Below, piece after piece: positions 56,111-64,000 of a stretch of 64,000 nt of DNA. The stretch spans positions 207,077 to 271,076 of the forward strand of contig JAAEMX010000211.1 of NCBI GenBank assembly GCA_024225035.1. The letters are read 5' to 3'. The position numbers were made by a program, and so were the translations under genes. Source of the DNA: Lentisphaerota bacterium (lineage in GTDB: Bacteria; Verrucomicrobiota; Lentisphaeria; Victivallales; Victivallaceae). Below the pieces are notes generated by a model. The model did not search any database. It was not told the origin of the DNA and saw only the letters and a list, made by a program, of their open reading frames with translations. Positions within the stretch are counted from its first letter, which is position 1, and every line of letters begins with the position of its first letter.

Positions 56111-57402
56111 TATTCACTCCTGACAATGTCAAAAAATTCCAGCACTGCGTCAGCGGCCTGATTCATCTCTTCTTCGGTATGAGCCATAGAGACAAAGTTC
56201 AGTTCAAACTGGGATGGTGACAGGTAGAAACCGCGCTCAAGCATATATGAATGATAGGCCGCAAATTTTTCTGTATCACAAGTTTTAACGTCATCCATGT
56301 TACATAACTGGGTCTTTGAGCTGAAGAAAATAGTGAAAACTCCGCCATATGAACGACAATGAACAGGCAATTTATTTTCTGTAGCAAAAGCATTAACTTT
56401 ATTAGCAAAAACTGTTGCCAGCCATTCCATATGAGGATATGGATTGGAGTTACGCAAGGCATTCAATGTAGCAATACCTGCCGCTGCGGCAATCGGGTTT
56501 CCGCTTAATGTTCCGGCCTGATAGACGTCTCCAAGCGGAGCAAGCTGCTCCATGATCTCTTTTTTCGCTGCAACAGCTCCAACCGGCATACCTCCACCGA
56601 TTATTTTACCAAATGTGCTGATGTCCGGAGTTATGCCAATCAAAGATGAATAAGGCCCGGCATGAAACCTGAACCCAGTTATAACTTCGTCAAAAATCAA
56701 ACAACTATCACTGTCTTTGGTCAAACTGCGTAAAGCTGACAAAAACTCCCTGTTCCCCGGTACCAACCCCATATTTCCGGCAACGGGCTCTACAATTACT
56801 GCCGCAATTTTGTTTTTATATTTCTTGAAAATCTTAGTTATTTTCTCAATGTTATTATAAGGCAAGGTTATGACTTCAGAAATAGTTGCGTCTGTAACTC
56901 CTTTGGATGAGGCAATAGAATTTGTCAATAGTCCACTGCCGGCAGAAACCAGCAGTTGATCTGAATGCCCATGATAACAGCCATCAAATTTAATAACCAG
57001 GTTTCTGCCAGTAACACCTCTTGCAAGCCGAATAGCTGTCATTACAGCTTCGGTTCCTGAATTGACCATCCTGACCATATCAGCGTGCGGCACCAAATCA
57101 CAAAAAAGCTCTGCAAATTCAACTTCCAGCGGACTGCAGGCACCAAAAGATAAACCCTTTGCTGCAGATTCCTGTACCGCTGTAATAACTTCATGATCAG
57201 CATGTCCAAGCACCAAAGGTCCCCAGGAGCCACAAAAATCTATATATTTATTGCCGTCCACATCTTTTATTTTAGAACCTTTGCCGCTGGCAATATAAAC
57301 AGGTTCGCCATTTACCGATGAAAAAGCTCTTACCGGGCTGTTAACTCCACCCGGAATAAATTTTTTAGCCCTTGTAAAAAGCTCATGAGAAAGTTTCATC
57401 AT
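56110..57402 (-). CDS. hemL: Glutamate-1-semialdehyde 2,1-aminomutase
   Basis: 430 residues. Converts glutamate-1-semialdehyde to 5-aminolevulinate with PLP. GGVNSPVRAFSSVNGEP near the N terminus and VNSGTEAVMTAIRLARG are family marks; IFDEVITGFR and STFGKIIGGGMPVGA hold the PLP Asp and Lys. AAAGGAT precedes the ATG pair. Together with HemA it shows the C5 route to tetrapyrroles. Confidence 0.95.
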   Translation of the reverse strand: MMKLSHELFTRAKKFIPGGVNSPVRAFSSVNGEPVYIASGKGSKIKDVDGNKYIDFCGSWGPLVLGHADHEVITAVQESAAKGLSFGACSPLEVEFAELFCDLVPHADMVRMVNSGTEAVMTAIRLARGVTGRNLVIKFDGCYHGHSDQLLVSAGSGLLTNSIASSKGVTDATISEVITLPYNNIEKITKIFKKYKNKIAAVIVEPVAGNMGLVPGNREFLSALRSLTKDSDSCLIFDEVITGFRFHAGPYSSLIGITPDISTFGKIIGGGMPVGAVAAKKEIMEQLAPLGDVYQAGTLSGNPIAAAAGIATLNALRNSNPYPHMEWLATVFANKVNAFATENKLPVHCRSYGGVFTIFFSSKTQLCNMDDVKTCDTEKFAAYHSYMLERGFYLSPSQFELNFVSMAHTEEEMNQAADAVLEFFDIVRSE

Positions 57403-57406
57403 ATTT

Positions 57407-58399
57407 TTAATCCTTTAAAAATTTATCGTATTGATTAGCCCAGTAAGAAATGAAAATGTCAGTTCCGGCACGCTTCAAAGCGTATGTAGATTCACGAACC
57501 AGCGCTTTCAAATCTCCCCAACCGTTATTGGCTGAGGCTATAAGCATCGAATATTCACCGCTGACATTATATGCAGCCAACGGCAACATGGTAGAGCGAC
57601 GTAACTCACTGATTACATCCAGATAAAACAGAGCAGGTTTCACCATAAGAATATCGGCGCCCTCCGCCTCATCCTCATGTGATTCACGCAAAGCTGTTCG
57701 CCAGTTTCGATAATCAGCCTGATAGCCTTTGCGATCACCTGCCGACGGAGCTGAATCAGCAGCTTCCCTGAACGGTCCATACATTGCAGAGGCAAATTTG
57801 GTTGAGTAGCTCATTAAAATTGTACCTTCAAGACCTTCCTTATCAAGAGCTTTTCGAATAGCGTTTACCTGACCATCCATCATAGCACTTGGGGCCACGC
57901 CATCAGCGCCAGACTTAGCATGACTTACTGCCATTTTTGCCAACATTTTCAGGCTTTTATCGTTAATAACATGCCCATTTTCATGCAATTCGCCACAGTG
58001 CCCATGAGATGTATACTCACAAACACATATATCTGTAAAAACCAGAAGTTCAGGAAATTTACTTTTAAGGGCCAATGCAGCCTGTTGCACTATTCCTTCA
58101 GAATGCCAGGCATATGATGCATCACCTGTTTTGCGAGAATCATCAACTACTCCAAACAGCATAACCGATTTTACTCCCATTGCAATAACCTCGGCAACAG
58201 CTTCCAACAGCGTATCAACAGAATAACGAAACTGTCCAGGCATGGCTTCAATCGGTTGTCTGATCCCTTTCCCTTCAACGACAAATACAGGCCACATAAA
58301 CTTATCCGGACCGGGAAGCGGTTCAGCCAACATTGAACGTATAGATTCATTTTGCCGCAAGCGACGCAAACGTATATTTGGAAAACCTTTAATAGACAT
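57407..58399 (-). CDS. hemB: Porphobilinogen synthase (delta-aminolevulinate dehydratase)
   Basis: 330 residues. Condenses two aminolevulinate molecules. DICVCEYTSHGHCGEL holds the three Cys of the catalytic zinc site, so this is a Zn-type enzyme. YSTKFASAMYGPFREAA and MVKPALFYLDVI carry the two active-site Lys residues. It starts 1 base after the hemC-cobA-hemD gene and is 4 bases from hemL. Confidence 0.96.
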   Translation of the reverse strand: MSIKGFPNIRLRRLRQNESIRSMLAEPLPGPDKFMWPVFVVEGKGIRQPIEAMPGQFRYSVDTLLEAVAEVIAMGVKSVMLFGVVDDSRKTGDASYAWHSEGIVQQAALALKSKFPELLVFTDICVCEYTSHGHCGELHENGHVINDKSLKMLAKMAVSHAKSGADGVAPSAMMDGQVNAIRKALDKEGLEGTILMSYSTKFASAMYGPFREAADSAPSAGDRKGYQADYRNWRTALRESHEDEAEGADILMVKPALFYLDVISELRRSTMLPLAAYNVSGEYSMLIASANNGWGDLKALVRESTYALKRAGTDIFISYWANQYDKFLKD

Positions 58400-58400
58400 T

Positions 58401-60530
58401 CTACGACCTCAAGTGTTTTTCAATTATTTCATTAACATATTCTGCTGCAAGCGATAAAGCCATATCATTCACGGTACACTCACAAGACTCCAGTAATTTG
58501 ACACTTCTCAGGTGTTTTTGTGCGGTTTCAGCTGTCGGCGCACCAATTACAGAAATCAGCTTATCATTTAGAATATCAGCACCGTAACTGCTGACAAAAG
58601 CTTCAATGCTGGAAGAACTGGTAAACATAGCCATGTCAAAATCAGGCAGTTCACCCGGGTGTGCAGACTGAGTATGGTAAAATATTTTATCTGTTACTTT
58701 TGCCCCGGCTTTTTCCAACTCCTTTGCTAAGCGAGAAGTAGCTAAGTCTGAACGCAAACGCAAGATCTTTGCTCCTGAATTAACTTCAGGCAACATTGCC
58801 TCAAGCAAAGTTTGCCCTCCAAAGTTTTGATCTGGACATATTTCAGGATGAATACCGTGCTGTTCAAAAACTGCGGCAGTTCCGATGCCGCATACTGCTA
58901 TTTTCGGTAATTTTCTAATATCAAAACCTGTTTCATCTATCATCTTGAAAATAATATTGCCACATGATGGTGATGTTACAAGCAGCCAGTCGTTTTCAGC
59001 AGTCAAAGCTAAACTTTCTGCTGCATCATTTGCTGGGGTTAGTTCAATCATTGGAAAAGGCAAGAACTTACCGCCCAAATTATTAACCGCTGCTTCTGCC
59101 TTTACCACAAGCGCTTTACTTCCGGCAAAAAGAACTTTTCTACCTTGCATAGCGCCATTGTTTTTATAAAGATTTTCAGGCTTTGCGGCTATTCCTGTTA
59201 AAACGATTCCGGGGTCTTTGGTTTCCGGCAGCTTGGAAGTAATGTCATTAAGTGTTCCACAAATTATATCTACATGGGAACTACCAGCTGCATAAACAAT
59301 AGCTATCGGGTAATCATTGGCCTTGCCCTCAGATTTCAAATTTTTAACAACCTCTGCAATTTTCCCAGTGCTCATAAAAAGAGCTTTAGGAAAATTAAAC
59401 ATTTCATCTTCACTAAACCATTCAAAACCACCATTTACTGCACGGCGTGGTGTTGCAGTCAGAAAACCACGAGATAAATCTCTTTGAGTCAGTAATAATC
59501 CGGTTGCTGTAGTTGCTGCGCTTAAGCTGGACACTCCGGGCAATACTTTGAAAGGCAATGCATGATTATTCAAGGCGGTAACTTCCTCCGAAAGTCTACC
59601 GAAAATGCCGGGGTCACCGCCTTTCAACCTCACTAAGGCTTTGTTTTCTCTGGCAAACGCCACCAGCATTCTGCAGATGTCAGGCTGAGTAACTGAGTGT
59701 GCCCCACTGCGCTTGCCGACACTGATGGCTTGTGCATTTTCAGGTAATTCGCTTAGCAGTTCCTGAGGGCAAAGAGCATCATACATGCAAATATCACAAT
59801 GCCGTAATGCATTTACTGTATCAATAGTAGCACTCCCGGGAGTCCCTATTCCGGCCCCGGCAAAGGTTACAGGCTTAACAAAAAGTTTTCGCAGTTCAGT
59901 AAAAACTGGATGTCCTGACTTAAAGGTAACAGCGATCTTCCCCTGTTTCTCAGGAACCGGCATTTCTTCTAATGGTATATATTCAGTTATGCGGTCATTA
60001 AGGCCTAAGCGTTTGAGTCCTGCGGCAGCCATAATAAGTAAATCATATTTACCAGCGTCAAGCTGCTCTATCCGCTGCTCAATATTGCCGCGCACAGGAA
60101 GTCTCTCTCCTTGTGGAAATCGTTCAGCACAATACAAATCTCGTCGCTCACTGCTGACTCCTGTGCGTGGATTACCTGTAACAGACTCACCTTTCCGAGC
60201 CACAAGAACATCGCGCGGGTCTTCACTCCATGGCAGAATCAGCAGATCAAGACCTTCCTGCAAAGAATCAGGTAAGTCTTTAGCGCTGTGCACTGCACAG
60301 TCTATTTTGCCATCCAGCACTGCTTTATCAAGATCACGGGTAAAAAAATCAGGATCGCTAACACGCAAATCAGTTTGTTTGTCGCGATCGCCCGGTGATG
60401 ACATCGGCTCAAATTCTAATTTAAGAGAAGGCACCAGTGATTGAATTCTGGCAACAGCTTCTTTAGTTTGAGCTATAGACAGGCGGCTATTCCTGGCTCC
60501 CGCGACTAATACTCGCAACGAATCGTTCAT
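58401..60530 (-). CDS. HemC(domains 1-2)-CobA-HemD fusion: porphobilinogen deaminase lacking domain 3, uroporphyrinogen-III methyltransferase and synthase
   Basis: 709 residues in three parts. Residues 1-218 match HemC: RNSRLSIAQT, AVHSAKDLP with catalytic Asp85, SSERR (Arg129-130), PVRGNIEQRI (Arg147) and AAAGLKRLGL. After PVPEKQGKIAV the usual C-terminal domain 3, with the GGCxxP motif whose Cys holds the dipyrromethane cofactor, is absent. Residues 219-455 are an SAM methyltransferase of the CobA/SUMT type: FAGAGIGTPGS (a variant of the usual GPGDP loop), LVRLKGGDPGIFGRLSEE and VLPGVSS. Residues 461-709 are a HemD-like uroporphyrinogen-III synthase (FTSSSSIEAFV). The junction was read base by base and holds no gap. 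The gene overlaps hemA by 44 bases. Only Cys78 and Cys134 remain in the HemC part. Confidence 0.9.
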   Translation of the reverse strand: MNDSLRVLVAGARNSRLSIAQTKEAVARIQSLVPSLKLEFEPMSSPGDRDKQTDLRVSDPDFFTRDLDKAVLDGKIDCAVHSAKDLPDSLQEGLDLLILPWSEDPRDVLVARKGESVTGNPRTGVSSERRDLYCAERFPQGERLPVRGNIEQRIEQLDAGKYDLLIMAAAGLKRLGLNDRITEYIPLEEMPVPEKQGKIAVTFKSGHPVFTELRKLFVKPVTFAGAGIGTPGSATIDTVNALRHCDICMYDALCPQELLSELPENAQAISVGKRSGAHSVTQPDICRMLVAFARENKALVRLKGGDPGIFGRLSEEVTALNNHALPFKVLPGVSSLSAATTATGLLLTQRDLSRGFLTATPRRAVNGGFEWFSEDEMFNFPKALFMSTGKIAEVVKNLKSEGKANDYPIAIVYAAGSSHVDIICGTLNDITSKLPETKDPGIVLTGIAAKPENLYKNNGAMQGRKVLFAGSKALVVKAEAAVNNLGGKFLPFPMIELTPANDAAESLALTAENDWLLVTSPSCGNIIFKMIDETGFDIRKLPKIAVCGIGTAAVFEQHGIHPEICPDQNFGGQTLLEAMLPEVNSGAKILRLRSDLATSRLAKELEKAGAKVTDKIFYHTQSAHPGELPDFDMAMFTSSSSIEAFVSSYGADILNDKLISVIGAPTAETAQKHLRSVKLLESCECTVNDMALSLAAEYVNEIIEKHLRS

Positions 60531-61944
60531 ATTCCACCTTCCTAGAGTTTATAATCTCCTCGGCAATATCAAATACCTGCCGCATATCACAGTTATTGCG
60601 GCGGTGCCAGTGTTTCAGATCATCCATGTTTATAAAAGTGACATCAGGTTTAAGTATGGAAAGTTCCTCATCCACATTTCTTGGCATACCCAAATCTATC
60701 ACAGTGGCATTATCTTTCAAAACATCAGCCACTTCTTCATCTAAAATAACATCTGGTGCAGAGACCGCAGTAACCACAATGTCGCATTCTGGCAAAATCA
60801 ACAAAAACTCTTTAAGTTGAATTACATCTGTATGCTCAAACTTTTGATCAGGTTTCCGGCAATTATATCCCCAGTAAATTTTTTTTGCTATTGGACAAAG
60901 CCTTTCAACCAGCCCTGTTCCTGCCATTCCGCTTCCAATAACACCAATTACAGGCTGCCCTTCCAGTATACCGTCTGCGTTAAGGAAATCAGTTGTCAAG
61001 TCTTCAATTTCAAATTGTTTTAAGATGCGTTCAGTAGCATTCCTTATTTTTCTGGCACAATGATGCACCATATTACGTACGGCATCCATCATTGAACCAG
61101 CCCACCCATGCTGAGCAGCTAGTTCAAAGGCCTGTTTGAACTGAGTGGTTATGTGATTTTCACCAGGAGTCTGGGAATAAAGACCAGCAACTGTCAAGCA
61201 TAAATGCCGATATGCATCATCACCTGTTTTAAAGTAAAATTCCTCATCAGTCAAACCGGAAAAATTCATTATATTAACAAGCATTTTCTTGAGAGTAATA
61301 TCACATTTGGCTGCTGCTACAAGCTCAACTCGATTGCAGGTATTAAGGATAGCAAATCCCTGCACTCCCCAGAGTCGGTTAATCATGGCCCCAACTTCTT
61401 CGAAGCGCTCACCAATCAGGTGTAAAGCTTCACGTTGTTTCATAGACAAGTGATTATGGTCTGTGCCTAATACGATGAGCTCAGTATTCTCGATAGCCTC
61501 AATATGTCTTGCAAGATTCTCTTTTATAAGTTTTGTTTTCCGGCAAGCCACTCCCTGGCTTGAAACGGAAACTGTAATTTCATTAGTCTGAAAGCTGGCA
61601 GGAGTTATAAAAGAACTGTCTTTCCAGAAACGATCTACTGAACAGGCAATTATCCCCCTGGCTTTGGCAACCTCTAGAATTTCCTTATTCAGGCCTCTGT
61701 CATCAGTTGCAAGATATATCAAAAAGATGTCGTCCAGATCGCTTTCAATAAACTCTCTTTCGTGCAGAATCAATAAGTTATTTTCACACATCTCTCTGAT
61801 ACTCTGTGAAACATGAGGAGCAACAACAGTCACTTTTGCGCCAGACTCCAGCAGGCGCTTAAGCTTTCTGGCGGCAACTTTTCCGCCACCGACAATTAAG
61901 CATTTCCGGTCATTCAGTATCAAATTTACAGGGTATGTATTCAT
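60487..61944 (-). CDS. SirC-HemA fusion: precorrin-2 dehydrogenase joined to a C-terminally short glutamyl-tRNA reductase
   Basis: 485 residues. Residues 1-150 are a siroheme-synthase N-domain: CLIVGGGKVAARKLKRLLE (NAD) and CSVDRFWKDSSFITPA with the catalytic Asp104; it oxidises precorrin-2 to sirohydrochlorin. Residues about 153-485 are HemA: ILNTCNRVELVA with nucleophile Cys203, and GVIGSGMAGTGLVERL for NADPH. Two oddities: the usual AxGLDSMVLGExQI region reads VAGLYSQTPGENHI, and after the start of the spinal helix (AEEIINSRKVEYERF) the protein ends, so most of the dimerisation domain is missing. It supplies glutamate-1-semialdehyde for HemL, and the precorrin-2 half feeds CbiK. Confidence 0.9.
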   Translation of the reverse strand: MNTYPVNLILNDRKCLIVGGGKVAARKLKRLLESGAKVTVVAPHVSQSIREMCENNLLILHEREFIESDLDDIFLIYLATDDRGLNKEILEVAKARGIIACSVDRFWKDSSFITPASFQTNEITVSVSSQGVACRKTKLIKENLARHIEAIENTELIVLGTDHNHLSMKQREALHLIGERFEEVGAMINRLWGVQGFAILNTCNRVELVAAAKCDITLKKMLVNIMNFSGLTDEEFYFKTGDDAYRHLCLTVAGLYSQTPGENHITTQFKQAFELAAQHGWAGSMMDAVRNMVHHCARKIRNATERILKQFEIEDLTTDFLNADGILEGQPVIGVIGSGMAGTGLVERLCPIAKKIYWGYNCRKPDQKFEHTDVIQLKEFLLILPECDIVVTAVSAPDVILDEEVADVLKDNATVIDLGMPRNVDEELSILKPDVTFINMDDLKHWHRRNNCDMRQVFDIAEEIINSRKVEYERFVASISRGSQE

Positions 61945-61948
61945 GATC

Positions 61949-62665
61949 TTATGAATTTTTATTATTTACAATCAGCATAGATAAATATTCATCTTTTCTA
62001 CTGATGATCTCATTAATATCATTTGAAATAAACTGCTCCGGCAACCCGATGTTTGAACCATATAATATTGAAGCTTTCGGCATTTCATTATTCAAGAGTT
62101 CAAGAATCGCATTGCGGCTGCGGTATGTTTTCAGGAAAACAGTAGTATCACCGCCTGACAATATTTCGTTAAACGTTTCAGGCTCAGGGTCAATATAATT
62201 AGGCTGAACAGAAAAACGCTCACAATCCTCAACAAGCACCTGACCTGCTTCTGCAGCTAACGCACTCCATGAATTAACCCCTGGAATGAATCCAACATTT
62301 AATTCAGGTATCATATCCCGTAAATAATTAACGAGGTAACTGCAGGTGCTATAGGTCATGGGGTCTCCAATTGTGGCGAAAGCACAATTATTCCCTTTTC
62401 GTAGTTCATCTGCTATTATTTGAGCGTTGTTTTTTACACAAGCCAGCCGTTTTTTCCAGTCTTTACTCATGGAAAATACGAGTTCCCGGCATTCCGCATT
62501 AATTTCAGAAAGCGAATCTACAACATTTCCAGAAACGCTTCTTGTTCCCTGCCGGGAAACAGCAGAGAATATAATATCAACACATTGCAGACACTTAACC
62601 GCTTTTAATGTAATCAGCCCCGGATCTCCGGGGCCTACGCCTACGCCATAAAATTTACCGTACAT
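61949..62665 (-). CDS. cbiL: Cobalt-factor II / precorrin-2 C20-methyltransferase
   Basis: 238 residues from the ATG at 62665; a GTG three codons earlier is possible, and neither has a strong ribosome site. Adds a methyl group from SAM at C20 of the ring. FYGVGVGPGDPGLITLKAV is the SAM loop; AFATIGDPMTYSTCSYL and FIPGVNSWSALAAEAG match CbiL/CobI. Since CbiK is the neighbour, the anaerobic, early-cobalt route and cobalt-factor II as substrate are likely. Confidence 0.92.
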   Translation of the reverse strand: MYGKFYGVGVGPGDPGLITLKAVKCLQCVDIIFSAVSRQGTRSVSGNVVDSLSEINAECRELVFSMSKDWKKRLACVKNNAQIIADELRKGNNCAFATIGDPMTYSTCSYLVNYLRDMIPELNVGFIPGVNSWSALAAEAGQVLVEDCERFSVQPNYIDPEPETFNEILSGGDTTVFLKTYRSRNAILELLNNEMPKASILYGSNIGLPEQFISNDINEIISRKDEYLSMLIVNNKNS

Positions 62666-62678
62666 CAAGTACACTCGT

Positions 62679-63590
62679 TTATTTAAAACTTTCCAGCACC
62701 TTTTTGAGGTGATCTATGTATATCTGCATAACCTGATCATTTTCACCAAGTCCGTGCATAAATGGAACACATTTAATATTGGATTTCTCCAGAATTGATT
62801 TCCATGAGTCAGCCTCACTGCCTGCCATATCATTAATAGCATGATCTCCAGCGACGACCATCAACGGTATCAAAAATGCTTTCTTTGGCTTACTCGTTAA
62901 TAATTGAGCCTTCATTTCATCAAAACTGGGAGCACCTTCCACAGTGCCGACGAAAATATTTTTATCTGTTTTATTAAACTCATATGCTGCAGCTACATAA
63001 CTGAGATCGCCAATGCCTTTTTCATTACCGTGTCCCATCAATACAACAGCATCCTCCGGCTTGCGTTCAGGTGGTAAAGTTTTATATAAAGCATCGACAA
63101 ACTGCTTTAAGTCCTCATATGAAAGCAGCATGGGATCTCCAACTTTTATTTTTTTAAAGCCGAATTCAGGAGAGGTAAACTCTTTTGCTGTATCAACAAT
63201 TTTCTGATACTCCTGTCCGTTGGTAACATGAAGAGACTGGACAGCGACCTTCTTAAAACCTTCTTTGTACAACTTTCTCAGAGCTTCTTCTACAGAATCA
63301 ATCTTTTTACCTTGTCCTGCAAGTTTCCTTCTAATAATAGAGGATGTGTATGCCCATTTTACAGGAATACCCGGAAAACTCTTTTTGACAAGACGATCAA
63401 TGTTCTTATAGGCCTTTTCGGCTTGCGGAACGCTGGTTCCAAAAGCAACCAGCAGAATTGCGGTATCCCTTTTGGGTACAGTGTTGGGGCTCAAAGCTGA
63501 CTCAGCTTTTGAAGCGAATGAGAAAGTGCCTAAAGCGGCAATGACAGCGAGAAACTTTGAAGCTCCTCCGAAGGAGAAATATTTACGCAT
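62679..63590 (-). CDS. cbiK: Exported sirohydrochlorin cobaltochelatase CbiK
   Basis: 303 residues. A signal peptide (SKFLAVIAALGTFSFASKA) is followed by the chelatase. AILLVAFGTSVPQAEKAYKN starts the domain; metal ligands line up as His187 (LMGHGN), Glu218 (TVEGAPS) and His250 (VAGDHAINDMAG), with the same spacing as His145/Glu175/His207 of Salmonella CbiK. His121 (SLHVTNGQEY) is also conserved. Desulfovibrio vulgaris has a similar periplasmic form (CbiK-P). First gene of the operon, 87 bases downstream of the B12 riboswitch; AAGGAAC is the ribosome site. Its export conflicts with a purely cytoplasmic B12 pathway. Confidence 0.92.
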   Translation of the reverse strand: MRKYFSFGGASKFLAVIAALGTFSFASKAESALSPNTVPKRDTAILLVAFGTSVPQAEKAYKNIDRLVKKSFPGIPVKWAYTSSIIRRKLAGQGKKIDSVEEALRKLYKEGFKKVAVQSLHVTNGQEYQKIVDTAKEFTSPEFGFKKIKVGDPMLLSYEDLKQFVDALYKTLPPERKPEDAVVLMGHGNEKGIGDLSYVAAAYEFNKTDKNIFVGTVEGAPSFDEMKAQLLTSKPKKAFLIPLMVVAGDHAINDMAGSEADSWKSILEKSNIKCVPFMHGLGENDQVMQIYIDHLKKVLESFK

Positions 63591-63675
63591 TTATTTTGTT
63601 CCTTAACTTCGTTATTAAGTGTGGATCGCACTGTTCACAAAGACTTGCTAACATTATAGTGTCAACGATTTCACA

Positions 63676-63763
63676 TTGCAAAAGTTCCTGACTTAGTTTC
63701 ACTTACGCAAAACAATACAGTTGCGGCACAGTCCCGGATTTTCACCGGCTTCCTTATTTGCAA
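63676..63763 (-). ncRNA. Cobalamin (B12) riboswitch
   Basis: On the minus strand, GGAAGCCGGTGAAAATCC, then GGACTGTGCCGCAACTGTA and, further on, AGTCAGGA form the conserved core of the AdoCbl riboswitch. The outer arms TTGCAA (63758-63763 and 63676-63681) pair as P1. The B12-box side is degenerate and the peripheral elements are short. It sits just after a promoter match and 85 bases before cbiK, so binding of cobalamin would be expected to turn down the whole 12-gene operon. Confidence 0.9.
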
Positions 63764-63775
63764 CACCATGACTTT

Positions 63776-63803
63776 ACTATATACCGCTAATATTCCGTTT
63801 CAA
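63776..63803 (-). promoter_or_regulatory. Promoter of the tetrapyrrole-B12 operon
   Basis: On the minus strand TTGAAA (63798-63803) and TATAGT (63776-63781) are 16 bases apart, each one mismatch from the sigma-70 consensus. A start near 63769 falls a few bases before the riboswitch, which supports it. Confidence 0.5.
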
Positions 63804-63881
63804 AGTATTTCTTACAGAGTATTTACTATTTATTTGCATATTTTCGCAATTTATTGCCAATGCCTTTAAGCCAGCAACTAT

Positions 63882-63924
63882 AATATGCAACTGGGGTCAC
63901 TGCCCAAAACACCAGTTGCATATT
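63882..63924. repeat. 13-base perfect inverted repeat upstream of the B12 operon promoter
   Basis: AATATGCAACTGG (63882-63894) and CCAGTTGCATATT (63912-63924) are exact inverted copies around a 17-base loop. It lies about 80 bases upstream of the -35 element. Options are the terminator of a gene beyond the window, a regulator site, or the remains of a mobile element. No T-run is strong enough to make it a sure terminator. Confidence 0.55.
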
Positions 63925-64000
63925 TTGCTATTAGTTATGCTTGTTTTTGATATGATTATCCAAATCTATTTGCTTATAGAATAATTTATGACAATACTTA

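Larger units (their letters stand above)
63591..64000. other. Upstream control region of the tetrapyrrole-B12 operon, no gene seen
   Basis: 410 bases without a convincing gene. From the cbiK side: a leader with the ribosome site and possible expression platform (63591-63670), the cobalamin riboswitch (63676-63763), a promoter match (63776-63803), a perfect inverted repeat (63882-63924), and AT-rich sequence from 63925 to 64000 in which I see nothing. Confidence 0.7.

Noticed and set aside
63640..63666. TTGACA with TATAAT-like bases after the riboswitch on the minus strand
   Set aside because: The two elements are almost adjacent, so the spacing cannot form a sigma-70 promoter.

Overview
The window looks like a chromosome segment from an anaerobic, diderm bacterium with moderately low GC. 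The gene content recalls the PVC group, and most likely Lentisphaerota. Reasons: HydF (FeFe-hydrogenase maturation) implies anaerobic metabolism; lipoproteins, an RND efflux pump and a bacterial alpha-2-macroglobulin imply an outer membrane; McsA/McsB, a GPP34-domain protein and a large 'GWAVN' membrane protein fit PVC genomes as I remember them. The taxonomic call is inference. I see no tRNA, rRNA, CRISPR array, prophage or insertion sequence.

Layout. 1-2961 (minus): an RND pump cut by the window edge, with its membrane-fusion partner. 3209-7643 (plus): argB-aroK-aroC, overlapping genes, followed by a large membrane protein of unknown function. 7814-9644: two exported proteins, an SGNH-like protein with an altered catalytic block and an exported MTA/SAH-nucleosidase-like protein, closed by a terminator. 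9720-13655 (minus): a small Cys/His protein, then mcsA-mcsB-histidine kinase. 13725-15349: a class II aldolase divergent from MTA phosphorylase. 15473-22133: a small secreted protein and a giant alpha-2-macroglobulin-like protein without the thioester motif. 22228-35316 (minus): dus, a sigma-70 factor, purL, a GPP34 protein, a PAS kinase with a Cys cluster, sdaA, mntP, argF, argD, a cell-wall amidase and thiD. 35432-36755: an unknown exported protein that appears frameshifted. 36944-41245 (plus): FabK-like flavoenzyme, mreC, mreD and mrdA (PBP2). 41250-44371 (minus): sugar epimerase, pssA, psd, DUF2062 protein. 44551-49616: hydF, two lipoproteins, aldo/keto reductase, pepF.

49624-63590 (minus) is the most striking region: a closely packed 12-gene run, probably one operon, behind a cobalamin riboswitch. 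It runs from glutamyl-tRNA to uroporphyrinogen III, precorrin-2 and its cobalt insertion, and then to the late nucleotide-loop steps of B12. The order is cbiK (exported), cbiL, sirC-hemA, hemC-cobA-hemD, hemB, hemL, cobD-cbiP, cbiB, cobC, cobU, cobT, cobS. Three genes are fusions. The HemC part ends after domains 1-2: the C-terminal domain that normally carries the dipyrromethane cofactor cysteine is missing, and the next residues already belong to the CobA methyltransferase. The HemA part also lacks most of its C-terminal dimerisation domain. The middle corrin-ring genes are not in the window and must lie elsewhere if the pathway is complete.
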